NCBI GenBank assembly: GCA_016200225.1 | Contig: JACQFD010000025.1 | Coordinates: forward strand, 1 to 64,000 | Length of the DNA stretch: 64,000 bases | Source of the DNA: Planctomycetota bacterium | GTDB taxonomy: Bacteria; Planctomycetota; UBA1135; JACQFD01 | Reading direction: 5' to 3' | The notes under the pieces: generated by a model | Seen by the model: only the letters and a program-made list of their open reading frames with translations | Databases searched by the model: none | Told to the model about the DNA's origin: nothing | In this document: positions 26,979 through 36,770 of the stretch, piece after piece | Position numbering within the stretch: position 1 is the stretch's first letter | Layout of the letters: every line of letters begins with the position of its first letter | Position numbers and translations under genes: made by a program

Positions 26979-28643
26979 ATGAAATCTTTAATCGAACTAT
27001 CAGTTATGTTCACGGCGCTTTCGGGCGCGGCGTTCAGCCAGTCGACGGTATTAACGATTGCCGCGCCGTCCGGATCGTCAACATTCGGACAATCGACCGC
27101 GATCGTGGGCGACGTCAACGGCGACGGCGTTAAAGATATCATCGTCGGCGACGCCGCTTACAATTCCTTCACGGGACGCGTAAATGTATATTCCGGCGCG
27201 ACGGGCGGATTGATATATACTTATCAATCCGGATCGTTGGGATATTCTTTCGGCAAATCGGTGGCCGGCGTCGGAGATATCAATTTGGACGGACGCGACG
27301 ATTTTATCGTGGGCGCGCCCCAGGACCAGTGCGATTGCGCGTTCCTCGGAGGTTTTGCAAGAGTATATTCCGGCATCAACGGATCCTTAATATATCAATT
27401 GTCGTGGGGGAGCGAGTCGTGGGCCGGTTGGGCCGTTTCGGCGGCCGGCGACGCCAATGCCGACGGCGTGCCGGACTTTATGATAGGAATTCCCGGATTC
27501 CCGATCTGGTCGACCGGCACCGGTCGCGCAACGGTGCGATCCGGCGCCGACTCGTCCGTACTTTATTTATTTTCAGGCGCGGCGTCGGGCGATTTCTTCG
27601 GCGGGGCGGTTTCGGCGGCCGGCGACGTCGACCTCGACGGGCGGATCGATTTCGCGGTGGGCTCGCCGCAATCGCTGTTGCCGCCGTACGGAAAAGGTTA
27701 TGTTTCGGTTTACTCCGGAGCGACCGGTTCGTTAATATATACAAAAATCGGCGATGCGGCGGGAGATGCGCTCGGTTATAACGTCGCTTCCGCGGGCGAC
27801 GTCGATCGCGACGGACGCCCGGATTTGCTCGTCGGCGCGCCCGGCGCGGCCGCGTGGGCGGGGAAAGTTAAGATCCTCTCCGGCGCGACGGGAAACACGA
27901 TTACTACATTTAACGGCATGGCCGCGGGCGACGCACTCGGACTTTCGATCGCCGGTTGCGGCGACAGCGATCTCGACGGTTACGCCGACTTCGCGATCGG
28001 TTCGCCGTTCGCGCAGGTTGGGATTCACCCCGCGGCCGGAAGAGTCGACGTGATTTCCGGGCGGCTGATGAATACTAAATATTCAATCACCGGAACTGTA
28101 AACAACGACGGATTTGGAGCCGAAATCGACGGCGGCGCGGATATTAATTTAGATTCGTTTCCGGAATTGCTCGTCGGCAATCCATCGAATGCGGGAGCCG
28201 CGGGCGCAACGGTTATTTCGCTCGTTCCAGTCGGACTGTCCGAATACAGTTTCGGAACGCCGGGATGCAACGGTTTTCACCGAATGCTCGCGGATTCGGT
28301 GCCGAATATAGGTAATAATACATTTGGCATCGTTTGCGATCACGCGCCGCAGTCGTCGCTCGGACTCCTCATTATCACCAACGAGCAGGACATTCCCGGG
28401 ACGGATGTGTTTAGTCTCGGAATTCTCATGCATTGCGGTTTCGTGAACGCCACCGAACTGTTCGCTTTCGATATTTATAGCGATGATCACGGGTTCGGAC
28501 TCGCGACCGCGTCGATTCCCAATAATCCAAATCTGATCGGAAATCACTATTACGGCCAGTCGGTCTGGGCCTTCCCCGCTCCGTGCGGCATCAACCCGTT
28601 CGGTCTCAGCAGTTCGCGCGGATTGGCGATCACGATTCAGTAA
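26979..28643 (+). CDS. Exported seven-repeat FG-GAP (integrin-alpha-like) protein with shared C-terminal domain
   Basis: Secreted protein of 554 residues: signal peptide MKSLIELSVMFTALSGAAFS, then seven FG-GAP repeats, then the shared C-terminal domain. The repeat cores are easily read: VGDVNGDGVKDIIVGD, VGDINLDGRDDFIVGAP, AGDANADGVPDFMIGIP, AGDVDLDGRIDFAVGSP, AGDVDRDGRPDLLVGAP, CGDSDLDGYADFAIGSP and a weaker GADINLDSFPELLVGNP. Seven repeats suit a closed seven-bladed propeller with calcium bound in the D-x-D/N-x-D-G loops. Between cores, YSGATGSLIYT-like strands recur. From FGTPGCNGF onward the last 130 residues match the ends of the proteins at 265-2856 and 58367-61231. Function is unknown; surface or matrix adhesion is a guess from the family. 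Confidence 0.88.
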   Translation: MKSLIELSVMFTALSGAAFSQSTVLTIAAPSGSSTFGQSTAIVGDVNGDGVKDIIVGDAAYNSFTGRVNVYSGATGGLIYTYQSGSLGYSFGKSVAGVGDINLDGRDDFIVGAPQDQCDCAFLGGFARVYSGINGSLIYQLSWGSESWAGWAVSAAGDANADGVPDFMIGIPGFPIWSTGTGRATVRSGADSSVLYLFSGAASGDFFGGAVSAAGDVDLDGRIDFAVGSPQSLLPPYGKGYVSVYSGATGSLIYTKIGDAAGDALGYNVASAGDVDRDGRPDLLVGAPGAAAWAGKVKILSGATGNTITTFNGMAAGDALGLSIAGCGDSDLDGYADFAIGSPFAQVGIHPAAGRVDVISGRLMNTKYSITGTVNNDGFGAEIDGGADINLDSFPELLVGNPSNAGAAGATVISLVPVGLSEYSFGTPGCNGFHRMLADSVPNIGNNTFGIVCDHAPQSSLGLLIITNEQDIPGTDVFSLGILMHCGFVNATELFAFDIYSDDHGFGLATASIPNNPNLIGNHYYGQSVWAFPAPCGINPFGLSSSRGLAITIQ

Positions 28644-28658
28644 GGTGCCGCGCGACAA

Positions 28659-29309
28659 TTGAAGCATCGACCGCTCGCGGCCTGTATTGTAATATCATCG
28701 ATCGCCGGCTGCCGCACGCCGGTTGGAAGTTATCTTGAAGACCGCGTAAACGACACGCTCGACGTCGTGCCGATAACAGTTTCGTTCGGACCGGGGCTCT
28801 TCGCGGGCGTCCAGGCGACGCCGTTTTTCGGTACAGGATTCGGCGTCGCGAAGGAATGGTTACGATTCGGATGGTTGAAGACGAAAAGTTATAATGCGGA
28901 GACACGGCTCGATTTGCAGAGAATGTTCCTGGCATCGTCGGGATTCACCGGCGGAACGCTGCTCGCATGGGCGCACGTGGTCGAAGTCGCGAATGCGGCC
29001 GCGGACGGTGGCACGACGTCGGCGCTCAACGCCGGAAATTCGCTATTGTTTATACCGATGATTCCGTTTCATCTCGGCGATCATCCATATTTCGACGCGG
29101 TTTCCAGTCTTAATATCGAGGTCGACTTGCACGTGGCCATCATCGGCGTCCACGTGGGCATTTCGCCGGTCAATGCCGTCGACTGGCTGCTTGGCTGGTT
29201 CTCGATCGATTTTGCCGGCGACGATATGAATCTTCGGTTTCCGCGCGAAGCGAAAATCATCGAAAAGGCAATCGATAAAGAAAGCCCCGCGCCGCGCGGC
29301 AACGAATAA
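28659..29309 (+). CDS. Lipoprotein of unknown function
   Basis: I do not recognise the family. The protein of 216 residues starts at a TTG with AAGGTG about ten bases ahead, and its first residues form a lipoprotein signal (LAACIVISSIAGC, cysteine at about 18). The mature part has a glycine/phenylalanine-rich region (FGPGLFAGVQATPFFGTGFG) and several amphipathic or hydrophobic stretches (SLLFIPMIPFHLGDHPY; VHVGISPVNAVDWLLGWFSIDFAGDD), which may mean membrane-associated beta structure. It follows the FG-GAP gene by only 15 bases, so the two may be co-expressed. It converges with the DUF1697 gene, 4 bases apart. Confidence 0.7.
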   Translation: MKHRPLAACIVISSIAGCRTPVGSYLEDRVNDTLDVVPITVSFGPGLFAGVQATPFFGTGFGVAKEWLRFGWLKTKSYNAETRLDLQRMFLASSGFTGGTLLAWAHVVEVANAAADGGTTSALNAGNSLLFIPMIPFHLGDHPYFDAVSSLNIEVDLHVAIIGVHVGISPVNAVDWLLGWFSIDFAGDDMNLRFPREAKIIEKAIDKESPAPRGNE

Positions 29310-29313
29310 ACTG

Positions 29314-29904
29314 TCAGGCCATTTTTGATAATTTAACGACGGTGTTCCAGTTGCGCGTCGTCGCGCGGACGTCAAATGTATCTTCGATGAATTTATTAGG
29401 AAACCCGGGGCGGCCGTCGATGCGCCGGGCAATCGTATAGAATTCTCGACCGGAGACGCGAATGACTTCGACGTCTTTTCTGGGCGAAACGAGCGGGAGT
29501 TTGGATACTTTAGGAGGCGCACCGGAGATAAAAGTAATATATGGTTTCGGCGCATTGTCTTCGTTATATTTAATGAACGGTTCGATCGCGGCGATGGCGC
29601 GCATTTCGTCGGCCGTGCGCAGGAATATTTCGATGCGATGGCCGAGCGTTCTTTGCAATCCCGCCTCGATCCGCGCGGCCAGCGCGCTCTCGTCCCGCGC
29701 ATCCGCGTCGAAAAGCACGTTTCCGCTTTGTATATACGTAACGACGTTCTCGAATCTTAACGATCGAAACGCGCCCGCAAGCGCCTCCATTTTAATGATC
29801 TTCTGTCCCGCAACATTGATGCCGCGCAACAGTGCGACGTGGCGGTGCTCGTCGATTTTCGCATTCGCGAGTTTTTTTAACATAATTCGGAAGGGCGGGG
29901 TCAA
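29314..29904 (-). CDS. DUF1697 family protein
   Basis: Cytoplasmic protein of up to 196 residues with the DUF1697 hallmark HVALLRGINVAGQKIIKME, the following FENVVTYIQSGNVLFD, and the end region KFIEDTFDVRATTRNWNTV. The family has a ferredoxin-like fold repeated twice and no assigned function. Two starts are possible: the ATG at 29904 and the ATG at 29883 (MLKKLANAKIDEHRH); neither has a clear Shine-Dalgarno. The gene is isolated, convergent with the lipoprotein gene and divergent from the HNH-like gene. Confidence 0.85.
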   Translation of the reverse strand: MTPPFRIMLKKLANAKIDEHRHVALLRGINVAGQKIIKMEALAGAFRSLRFENVVTYIQSGNVLFDADARDESALAARIEAGLQRTLGHRIEIFLRTADEMRAIAAIEPFIKYNEDNAPKPYITFISGAPPKVSKLPLVSPRKDVEVIRVSGREFYTIARRIDGRPGFPNKFIEDTFDVRATTRNWNTVVKLSKMA

Positions 29905-30045
29905 GTGTAACGAAACCGCGAGCGTCGCGCGATGGCGACGCGTTCGGAAAATTCGTGGCCGGACGCGGAATCGCGCCGCGGGCGGATGCCGTTTGCACCT
30001 TCGGTCATTTCAGCCGGCCGAGGCCAAATAGCGAAAGAAGTCATC

Positions 30046-30504
30046 ATGACGCCAAAACATTCGCTTCCATCGTTCTTGAATAATATTATTGATGATAGAA
30101 CATACCAAAAGTGGCTGCATCGAAAAGCCGCCGCGCACGTAAAGCGCGACCGCTCTCGAGATCCGAGTTGTAATATTTCCGAATATAAAGGTGCGATTCA
30201 CGCCGCCGTGAAAGAGTCCAACGGCAACGACCATTACACGGGAGAACCGCTCGCATGGGACCAGATCAGTAAGTATAATAATGAAGAGTCAAAGCGACGC
30301 CGCCATGAATACAAAGCGGAATTCGCAATGCTTCCTACGGTCGATCACATCGCCGCGGGCGCCAAAAAAGCGACGTTCTGCATTTGTAGTTGGCGGACCA
30401 ACGATGCGAAGAACGATCTTTCGCGCGACGAGTTTTATAAATTATGCGCGAAAGTGCTGAAACACGCGGGGTATCGCGTCGAAAGGGCTCTCGTTAATTG
30501 TTGA
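30046..30504 (+). CDS. HNH-like small protein
   Basis: Protein of 152 residues starting at the ATG at 30046 with AAAGAAG seven bases ahead. An HNH-endonuclease-like pattern is visible: DHYTGEPLAWDQIS, then LPTVDHIAAG (D-H pair with following I), then CSWRTNDAKNDLS, where the two asparagines, K and D-L match the N...N-x-x-K-x-x metal half of HNH domains. The N-terminal 60 residues are basic and helical (KWLHRKAAAHVKRDRSRD). No restriction or recombinase partner is adjacent, so it is an orphan; it might be a nuclease, a remnant of one, or a structural HNH domain. A longer in-frame start upstream gives an unlikely sequence. The family call is by motif only. Confidence 0.6.
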   Translation: MTPKHSLPSFLNNIIDDRTYQKWLHRKAAAHVKRDRSRDPSCNISEYKGAIHAAVKESNGNDHYTGEPLAWDQISKYNNEESKRRRHEYKAEFAMLPTVDHIAAGAKKATFCICSWRTNDAKNDLSRDEFYKLCAKVLKHAGYRVERALVNC

Positions 30505-30527
30505 TATTATAATCATTTCGCCGCGCC

Positions 30528-32069
30528 TCAATCCATGTGCGCGACCACGCGTTCGTCGCCCATTTGTAATTTTGGAGTCAGGCGCTGGACGACTTTCGCG
30601 CCGGCCATCGACAGAACGCTAATGAAACTCTTCTTCACGACGCGCGACCCGAAGTCGACGGGCGCCCACGTCTGCGGTCCGCGCATTCCCTGCGCGCGAC
30701 GGTAGAGCATGTTCTGTTCGGTGACGAGCCACTCCGAATAAAGCGCGTACATCGCGAGGAGGGGGCGCTTCAGCCATTTGTTACGAACGGTCCGGCGCGC
30801 AAGCGGCATCAATTTGGGATGGCGCACGAGCAGCGGAAACCATTTGTGTAAATTCTCCACGGCGCATTTGTCGGGGATGTCGATGCTCGCCGTTCTATTA
30901 AATTGCGACGGAAAATTGTCATATTCCGCGACGGCGATTCCCATGTTGCGCGTGATTTCGTTAATTTCAAATTCGGGATAGGGTTGGACGATCGAGCAGA
31001 GCGGGTGGTCGACTTTGCATTCGATGTTCAATTGTATCGTCGCGAAGTCGTCTTCGAGCGTGCCGCCCGGCGCGCCGAGCATATTTAACGATCCAAGCCG
31101 GATGCCGTGTTTTTTGATCCAACCGGCCGCGTCGGTCAGATGTTTGCGATCCGTGTTTTTGCGAAAAATAGTATTTCGAATATAATCGTTCGCGGCTTCG
31201 AACGCGATGCGCGCGTATACGCAGCCCGCGTGTTTCAATTGTTTAATATGTTCTTCTTTCGTCATATTCGCCATCAAGATGGCGTCGAAGGGGACTCCGA
31301 CCTCCTTCGGCCAACGTTCGGAGAATTCCGCCAGCCAGTCGCCGCGAACATTAAATATATCGTCGACGAAGTGTACAAATTGCAGCGGGTATTTTTCGCG
31401 CAACTGTTGCACTTCCGCGATCACGTGACTCACGGAGCGTTTGCGCACGTATTCGCTGAGGCGCGCTTCGTATATTTTGCCGCGCCAGACGTGGTGGAAA
31501 CAAAAACTACAACTCATCGGACAGCCGCGCTGCGTCGAAATGACTTTTCGCGGACTGTTTCTGTAAAGAGGCTCGGCGTCGTATATCACCGAACGGTCGG
31601 GGATGCCGATCGAGTCGAGATCCTTTATGAGCGGCCGGAGCGGATTTTTGTGTAGTGTTCCGTCGGCGTCGGCCCACGCGAGGTTTTGTATCGAATGCCA
31701 GTCGCCGCCCTTTTCGAGCGTATTTAACAATTCGACGAGCGCGCCTTCGCCTTCGCCGAGACAGATCGCGTCGACGCCCGGCTGTTTCGCCGAATCGGGC
31801 ACGAATGTGACATGCGGCCCGCCGAGCAATGTAAAGAATTGAAACTTTGATTTTAAGTATCGATTTAAGCTAAAGATCGGGACGTGATTTCCCGTCATGA
31901 TCGAGAACGTCACTACGTGCGGCGCGTACTCGCGAATTTTCCGCAGCCAATGCGGATCCGGGAGACAAATCGCCTTCATGTCGTGCCCGGCGTCCTTCAC
32001 GACGCGGCTCAGGACCATCGGGCCGAGCATTTCCTGCGGCAGAGTTCGAGTGATGTGGAGTACACGCAT
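30528..32069 (-). CDS. B12-binding-domain radical SAM protein
   Basis: Protein of 513 residues from the ATG at 32069 (MRVLHITRTLPQEMLGPM); the longer upstream frame lacks a plausible start. Residues 1-140 form a cobalamin-binding-type Rossmann domain, with VTFSIMTGN, FTLLGGPHVTFVPD and ICLGEGEGALVELL, although the lower-ligand D-x-H-x-x-G motif is not seen. The radical SAM site is RGCPMSCSFC with cysteines near 183, 187 and 190 in the C-x3-C-x2-C pattern. HFVDDIFNV and FEAANDYIRNTIFRKNT are typical of the B12/radical SAM class that includes methyltransferases and the BchE-like group. The substrate is unknown. Isolated gene, convergent with the HNH-like gene. Confidence 0.85.
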   Translation of the reverse strand: MRVLHITRTLPQEMLGPMVLSRVVKDAGHDMKAICLPDPHWLRKIREYAPHVVTFSIMTGNHVPIFSLNRYLKSKFQFFTLLGGPHVTFVPDSAKQPGVDAICLGEGEGALVELLNTLEKGGDWHSIQNLAWADADGTLHKNPLRPLIKDLDSIGIPDRSVIYDAEPLYRNSPRKVISTQRGCPMSCSFCFHHVWRGKIYEARLSEYVRKRSVSHVIAEVQQLREKYPLQFVHFVDDIFNVRGDWLAEFSERWPKEVGVPFDAILMANMTKEEHIKQLKHAGCVYARIAFEAANDYIRNTIFRKNTDRKHLTDAAGWIKKHGIRLGSLNMLGAPGGTLEDDFATIQLNIECKVDHPLCSIVQPYPEFEINEITRNMGIAVAEYDNFPSQFNRTASIDIPDKCAVENLHKWFPLLVRHPKLMPLARRTVRNKWLKRPLLAMYALYSEWLVTEQNMLYRRAQGMRGPQTWAPVDFGSRVVKKSFISVLSMAGAKVVQRLTPKLQMGDERVVAHMD

Positions 32070-32349
32070 GATGCAAATCAATTGGTCCGAGGAAGTGGAT
32101 CCAGTCGACACACGATTCGAGCCGCCGCGTGCTGACGCGACGCTTCGAAGGATCTGTCCATCGACAACTGTCAAATCGAGTGCCCGGCAGGCGACATGTA
32201 CAACCAACAGATCCCGCCCGCGGCACTCGGGCAAGCGGCCCACCCCGCGCCTTAATAAACATCAAGGCCTTGGACATTCAGATCGGACGCGCCGCCGCGT
32301 TATTTTTGCATCCGATTTGAATCGCGCGGGCTCATAGGGTTTCACAGCC

Positions 32350-35046
32350 GTGGCAACGAGCAATCCATCTCCGCCAATGCCGTCGAATGCCGACTTCGCC
32401 GAGCAGGATTCGTGCATGCGCGCAATCGCTTTCGGATTATTAAGAAACGTCGACGACGCGGACGACGCCGCTCAGGACGCGTGGCTGGCGGCGGTCGCCG
32501 AGCCGGAATCGAAAATAAACATTCGCCGGTGGCTGGCAAATGTAACAAAACACTTCGCCATTCGAAAATTAAGATCCGACGCGAGGATCCGATCGCGCGA
32601 AACCAGGGCCGCGCGCGCCGACTCCGTTCCTTCGATCGCTACAATTATCGAACGCGAGGAGGCGCGGCAACGAATCCTCGCCGCCATTCTGAATCTCGAG
32701 GAACCATACAAAACGGCGATATTGTTCCGTTATTTTGAAAATCTGCCGCCGCGCGAAATCGCGGCCCGACTCGGAACGCCGGTCGAAACGGTAAAGTCCC
32801 GGCTGAATCGCGGACTCGCACAATTACGCAATAGTCTCTCGAAAACGCTTGGGATCGCGTGGGCCGACTGGTGTTTACAAATAGCCGAAGCGGGCCCGTC
32901 GGCGACCGCCGGTTTGTCGGCGGCGTCCGGCCATTCCTACATTTACTATTTATTGTTTATCATGAGCAAAAAAGTCCTCGTATCTTCGGCGGCCGTCGCG
33001 CTCGCGATTCTCGCATGCTGTTTATTGTATTTTGGACCGCCGTTGCGAGAAACCGGATCCGACGTCTCGAAAGATACAAAACAGATCGCCATCGCTTCGC
33101 TGCCGTCCTCAAAAAATACAGATATTCATATCGATAAATCCGCGGCCGCGTCGAGGACCTCCATCGCCACAACCGGGAGTTCGCCGTCCAACGCCGACGC
33201 GGATTTCGCTTCGCTCGTGATTCGTGTACTTTGCGACGATCGCGCGCTGCCGGGAGTGACCGCCACCGTCGCGTGCTGGGGGGAATCCGAAGCGCTGCTG
33301 AACGCGCGCACGGTCGTCACCGATGCCGCCGGAAGAGCGCAATTGTTACATCTGGCGCCGGGTAATGTATCCGTGAAAACCGCGCTTGGCGCATCCGGGT
33401 ACATCGAGCTTGTTCGCGGTCGCGAGAACACGCTGGATATTAAAATAGAAAGGGGCGTTTCCGTCCCCGGTCGAGTTGTTCATTCAAACGATGAGCCCGT
33501 GCCCGGCGCATCTGTACTGTCGGAAGACGGACTAACTGTTGCGATCGCGGACAAAGCGGGACGATTTCTAATTGAATGCATCGCGGTGAATTCGAGTCTC
33601 ATTGCGATCGCGCACGGCTATGCATGTTCGACGCGGACAGTCATACATAATCGGCGAAGTGACGATCCGCCGATCAAACTCGTGCTTTCGGGCCCGGGTT
33701 GCACGCTCTCCGGATCTGTAATTGATGGGGCCGGGCAGCCTGTTCGGGGATGCTCCGTGATGTTAATAAAGAAGTTTACAGAAACCGATCCTGACAATAT
33801 TCAAGGCAATCGAGCGGAGTCGCGCCGAATCATGCTTCGCACGGACGAGAACGGCTCGTTCATGACGGATAGTCTCGCGCAAGGTTCTATAACGTTGTGC
33901 GCCCGCGCCGCCGGGTACGCGCCGTCGAAAAAGAAGATTCGGATAAGTAACGATTCGCCGACGCGATGCGACATCGTGTTGGAAATCGGTTGCGTCGTGG
34001 AGGGCTCCGTATTTACAAAAAAAGGCGAGCCGGTCGCCGGGGCCAGCGTGGGGGTCGATCCCTACTGGATTGGCGAGGCTCCCGTCGCGTCGTCCGACGT
34101 GAATGGTAAGTTTAAACTGACGGGAGTTCCCGCCGGCGTCGTTAAATTAAATGCGACCGATCATCGCGGAGGCAACGCCGATAAAACCGTAACATTAGGA
34201 ATCGGCGCGAATTATTTGTGGGAAGTCGTACTCTCCCGAGGCCCCGAAATCTCCGGTCAAGTCGTCGATGAATCCGGAAAACCGCTGCCCGGACTCTTTA
34301 TCATTGTTCCAACGAATAAAGATGGAAATCTCTGGGCCAGCGACGCTGTCACCGATTCCGCTGGAAAGTTTATATTGCCGCATTGCGCCCCCGGTCCGAA
34401 TCGAGTGGAAGTCCGGGGAGACCAGTGGTCGCCGCTATCGTTTATGATCGCGAAAGATAATATTTATCCCGACATGGCGGATACTATTATTGTCGTGCCC
34501 GCCGCGGCGGTTCCGAGCGCGTTTTTCGACGGCAAAATTGTGGACGAAAGCGGCGTTTCCGTGGCGGGGGCGCGCATTTGGATCCGGGAATCCACAAGCG
34601 ATTACGGTCCAACGTTTCCGGTCGAAGCGGAGACGGGTCGGTTTCACGCAGGTCCGCTCAAGAGCGGCGATTATGCAATAATAGTCATCACGCCCGGGCG
34701 ACCGACTGTGAATCTCGGACGCAAATCCGCGCGTCCGCATGATATTACAGATCTTGGATCCATCATTGTCGAACACGGTGGGCAATTGCGCGTGCTCGTG
34801 AACGATAAGAATGGAAAACTGGTTGGTTTTTCCGTGATTTGTAATATTATCGATAAAGATGGTGTCCGTAAATTCACGACGAACCGGGACAAGAACGGAT
34901 ATTACATTTCCGAGCCGCTCGCGCGCGGCAACTATCGCGTCAGCGTCGAGTGGAGCGTCAACGGCATCGACAAACCGCGCGCCGAAACGTGGGTCGACGT
35001 CCGAAGCGGCGCCGTCGCGGATGTTACAATTCAGCTCGATCCGTAA
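32350..35046 (+). CDS. ECF sigma factor fused to membrane segment and repeat domains (copy 2)
   Basis: Protein of 898 residues beginning at a GTG (MATSNPSPPM). The cytoplasmic part is closely similar to the first copy: region 2 with DADDAAQDAWLAAV, region 4 with LEEPYKTAILFRYFENLPP and VETVKSRLNRGLAQL, and the same linker WADWCLQIAEAGPSA. A single membrane helix follows (MSKKVLVSSAAVALAILACC). The outside part is longer, with about six carboxypeptidase-regulatory-like beta domains, each opening with a G-x-V-x-D-x-x-G-x-P-x-x-G pattern, such as ISGQVVDESGKPLPG and VEGSVFTKKGEPVAG. It is thought to recognise an extracytoplasmic promoter class, with the repeats sensing or binding something at the wall; this is inference. 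Convergent with the ATP-grasp gene, 13 bases apart. Confidence 0.85.
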   Translation: MATSNPSPPMPSNADFAEQDSCMRAIAFGLLRNVDDADDAAQDAWLAAVAEPESKINIRRWLANVTKHFAIRKLRSDARIRSRETRAARADSVPSIATIIEREEARQRILAAILNLEEPYKTAILFRYFENLPPREIAARLGTPVETVKSRLNRGLAQLRNSLSKTLGIAWADWCLQIAEAGPSATAGLSAASGHSYIYYLLFIMSKKVLVSSAAVALAILACCLLYFGPPLRETGSDVSKDTKQIAIASLPSSKNTDIHIDKSAAASRTSIATTGSSPSNADADFASLVIRVLCDDRALPGVTATVACWGESEALLNARTVVTDAAGRAQLLHLAPGNVSVKTALGASGYIELVRGRENTLDIKIERGVSVPGRVVHSNDEPVPGASVLSEDGLTVAIADKAGRFLIECIAVNSSLIAIAHGYACSTRTVIHNRRSDDPPIKLVLSGPGCTLSGSVIDGAGQPVRGCSVMLIKKFTETDPDNIQGNRAESRRIMLRTDENGSFMTDSLAQGSITLCARAAGYAPSKKKIRISNDSPTRCDIVLEIGCVVEGSVFTKKGEPVAGASVGVDPYWIGEAPVASSDVNGKFKLTGVPAGVVKLNATDHRGGNADKTVTLGIGANYLWEVVLSRGPEISGQVVDESGKPLPGLFIIVPTNKDGNLWASDAVTDSAGKFILPHCAPGPNRVEVRGDQWSPLSFMIAKDNIYPDMADTIIVVPAAAVPSAFFDGKIVDESGVSVAGARIWIRESTSDYGPTFPVEAETGRFHAGPLKSGDYAIIVITPGRPTVNLGRKSARPHDITDLGSIIVEHGGQLRVLVNDKNGKLVGFSVICNIIDKDGVRKFTTNRDKNGYYISEPLARGNYRVSVEWSVNGIDKPRAETWVDVRSGAVADVTIQLDP

Positions 35047-35059
35047 TCGGCGGGGCGAT

Positions 35060-36661
35060 TTACTCCGCAATCATTGACTTTTCAGGCGTCGCCTCGGGCG
35101 GCTCGGGACGCTCGATCTCGGTCGGCCGCCGGCCGGCGGCGGCTTCGCGATCGAGGATCGCGAGCGTGTGATCATACAGTTCTTCGACTTGGTCGCGGCT
35201 GTTCGCGATCGCGGTCATGCCGAGTTTTCCGTATTGGGAAACGGCGCCGATCAAATGAAACAATACGCCGGATTCGCTGCGGTGATTGTAGTGAAGCTTG
35301 TCCAGCGTTAATATATCAATAATGTCCTCGGGCAGCAGTCCGCGATAATCCGGCGAACTTAAATTATCCGTCGCTTTATAATATTTCGCCTGGCCGGATT
35401 GCGAATAGAACAATCCCGTTCCCGGATCGAGCTGGCCGCCGGTGAGGAATTGTAATGCAAGAAACGGATGCGTCGTGCCGCCCATGCGAAGATTGATTTC
35501 GAGCGCGCACATGTTCCAATCGCGGCGGTCGTTCTCGCGCCAGACGAGAAAATCGACGCCGAAACGGCTCATGACGCCGTGGCGCGCGAGCACGTCGCCG
35601 ACGCGCGCGCCGGCGTTTTGTATACGAATTCGATACTGATCCTGCGCCGGAAACGTGCACCCGAGAAAAACCTGTCCGCCCGGGCCGCCGAGAATTTGAT
35701 CGTGCGTCGAAATAATCGAAACTTCCTGCTTCGGACTCACGCGAACCTGCGCGCTGGGCGATCGTTTTTCGTTCGCTTCGACGAATTCTTCGGCGATGCC
35801 GCCCATTTTAGTAAATTTACCGAAATACGAATCGTACGATTCGGTTTTTACGGCAAATTCGACGGCATCGAGCGCGCGCCGCATGGAATCTTTATCTTTG
35901 CGCTCGGGATAACGAAAAAGCGCGTTGCCCTCGCCGCTGAAACTTTCATTTAATTTAACGACTGCGCGCTTCGCCTCGGGCCGTTTGCCGCGGATGTCGG
36001 CGAGCGCTTCGACGACCTCGTCGGTCGATTTTAAATCTTCGGCGCCTTCGGGAAGGGGAATTTCGGCCTCGCGAAAAACTTTGCGGCTGCCGCTCTTCGT
36101 CCCCAAATCGCACAATTGCGGATCGACGCCGTTCATCGGAATTCCAAGCAGCGCCGAGAGCCGCCGTTCGAGCGGCGTCGAATTGAATACTGTTAAATAC
36201 GCGCGATTCTTATCATCGATGCCGTCGCGGATTCGCTGGATCAGGCGCGGGCGCTCGAGAATTTTCTCGGTCAGCGAACGCGGCGACGCGTCGTACGCGC
36301 ACAGGAGCGTGAGGCGCGCGCGCGCGTGGCTCGCCGGGATGCCCGCGAGAAACTGAAAGTAATATTCCAGAATCATCGGATGAACGGGCTGCGATGTTAC
36401 GTAAACCATCCGCGCCCTCGGATTGCGCAGGCGTATCAGTAAAAATAACAATCTTTCTTCATAAAACGACGCGCCGGCGATTTTTTGCAATTCCGACTGG
36501 TCGAGCGTCAGCGACGGAACGACGACGGATGTGTAGGCTTCTTCGTCGCGCGACATCACGGTCTGCCACATGACCTGCAGTCGCGGTTTCAGCGCCTGAA
36601 ATGACGCCATCTCCTCTTCGAGGGACATCTGCCAGGGAAACGGAGGCTCGACGGAGGACAT
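35060..36661 (-). CDS. ATP-grasp ligase, PGM1-related type
   Basis: Cytoplasmic protein of 533 residues from the ATG at 36661 (MSSVEPPFPW). A pre-ATP-grasp region (about 1-190; RMVYVTSQPVHPMILEYYF) is followed by the ATP-grasp core with RAVVKLNESFSGEGNALF as the ATP-lysine/glycine-rich loop, EVSIISTHDQILGGPGGQV, and the metal-binding acidic cluster CALEINLRMGGTTHPFLAL (E-x-N). These match the carboxylate-amine ligases related to pheganomycin peptide ligase PGM1. Such enzymes join an amine to an acyl phosphate; the substrates here are unknown. The upstream frame gives only nine more residues. It is convergent with sigma copy 2 and is not part of an obvious natural-product cluster. Confidence 0.8.
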   Translation of the reverse strand: MSSVEPPFPWQMSLEEEMASFQALKPRLQVMWQTVMSRDEEAYTSVVVPSLTLDQSELQKIAGASFYEERLLFLLIRLRNPRARMVYVTSQPVHPMILEYYFQFLAGIPASHARARLTLLCAYDASPRSLTEKILERPRLIQRIRDGIDDKNRAYLTVFNSTPLERRLSALLGIPMNGVDPQLCDLGTKSGSRKVFREAEIPLPEGAEDLKSTDEVVEALADIRGKRPEAKRAVVKLNESFSGEGNALFRYPERKDKDSMRRALDAVEFAVKTESYDSYFGKFTKMGGIAEEFVEANEKRSPSAQVRVSPKQEVSIISTHDQILGGPGGQVFLGCTFPAQDQYRIRIQNAGARVGDVLARHGVMSRFGVDFLVWRENDRRDWNMCALEINLRMGGTTHPFLALQFLTGGQLDPGTGLFYSQSGQAKYYKATDNLSSPDYRGLLPEDIIDILTLDKLHYNHRSESGVLFHLIGAVSQYGKLGMTAIANSRDQVEELYDHTLAILDREAAAGRRPTEIERPEPPEATPEKSMIAE

Positions 36662-36770
36662 GGGGGGCGCGGTCCGCCCGGCAGTCAATCGCGGCGCGCG
36701 CGGAACTTTATCAAATATACCAAACGGCGACGCCTCGTGCGACGCGGAATCGAACGCGCGGACGCGGCCG

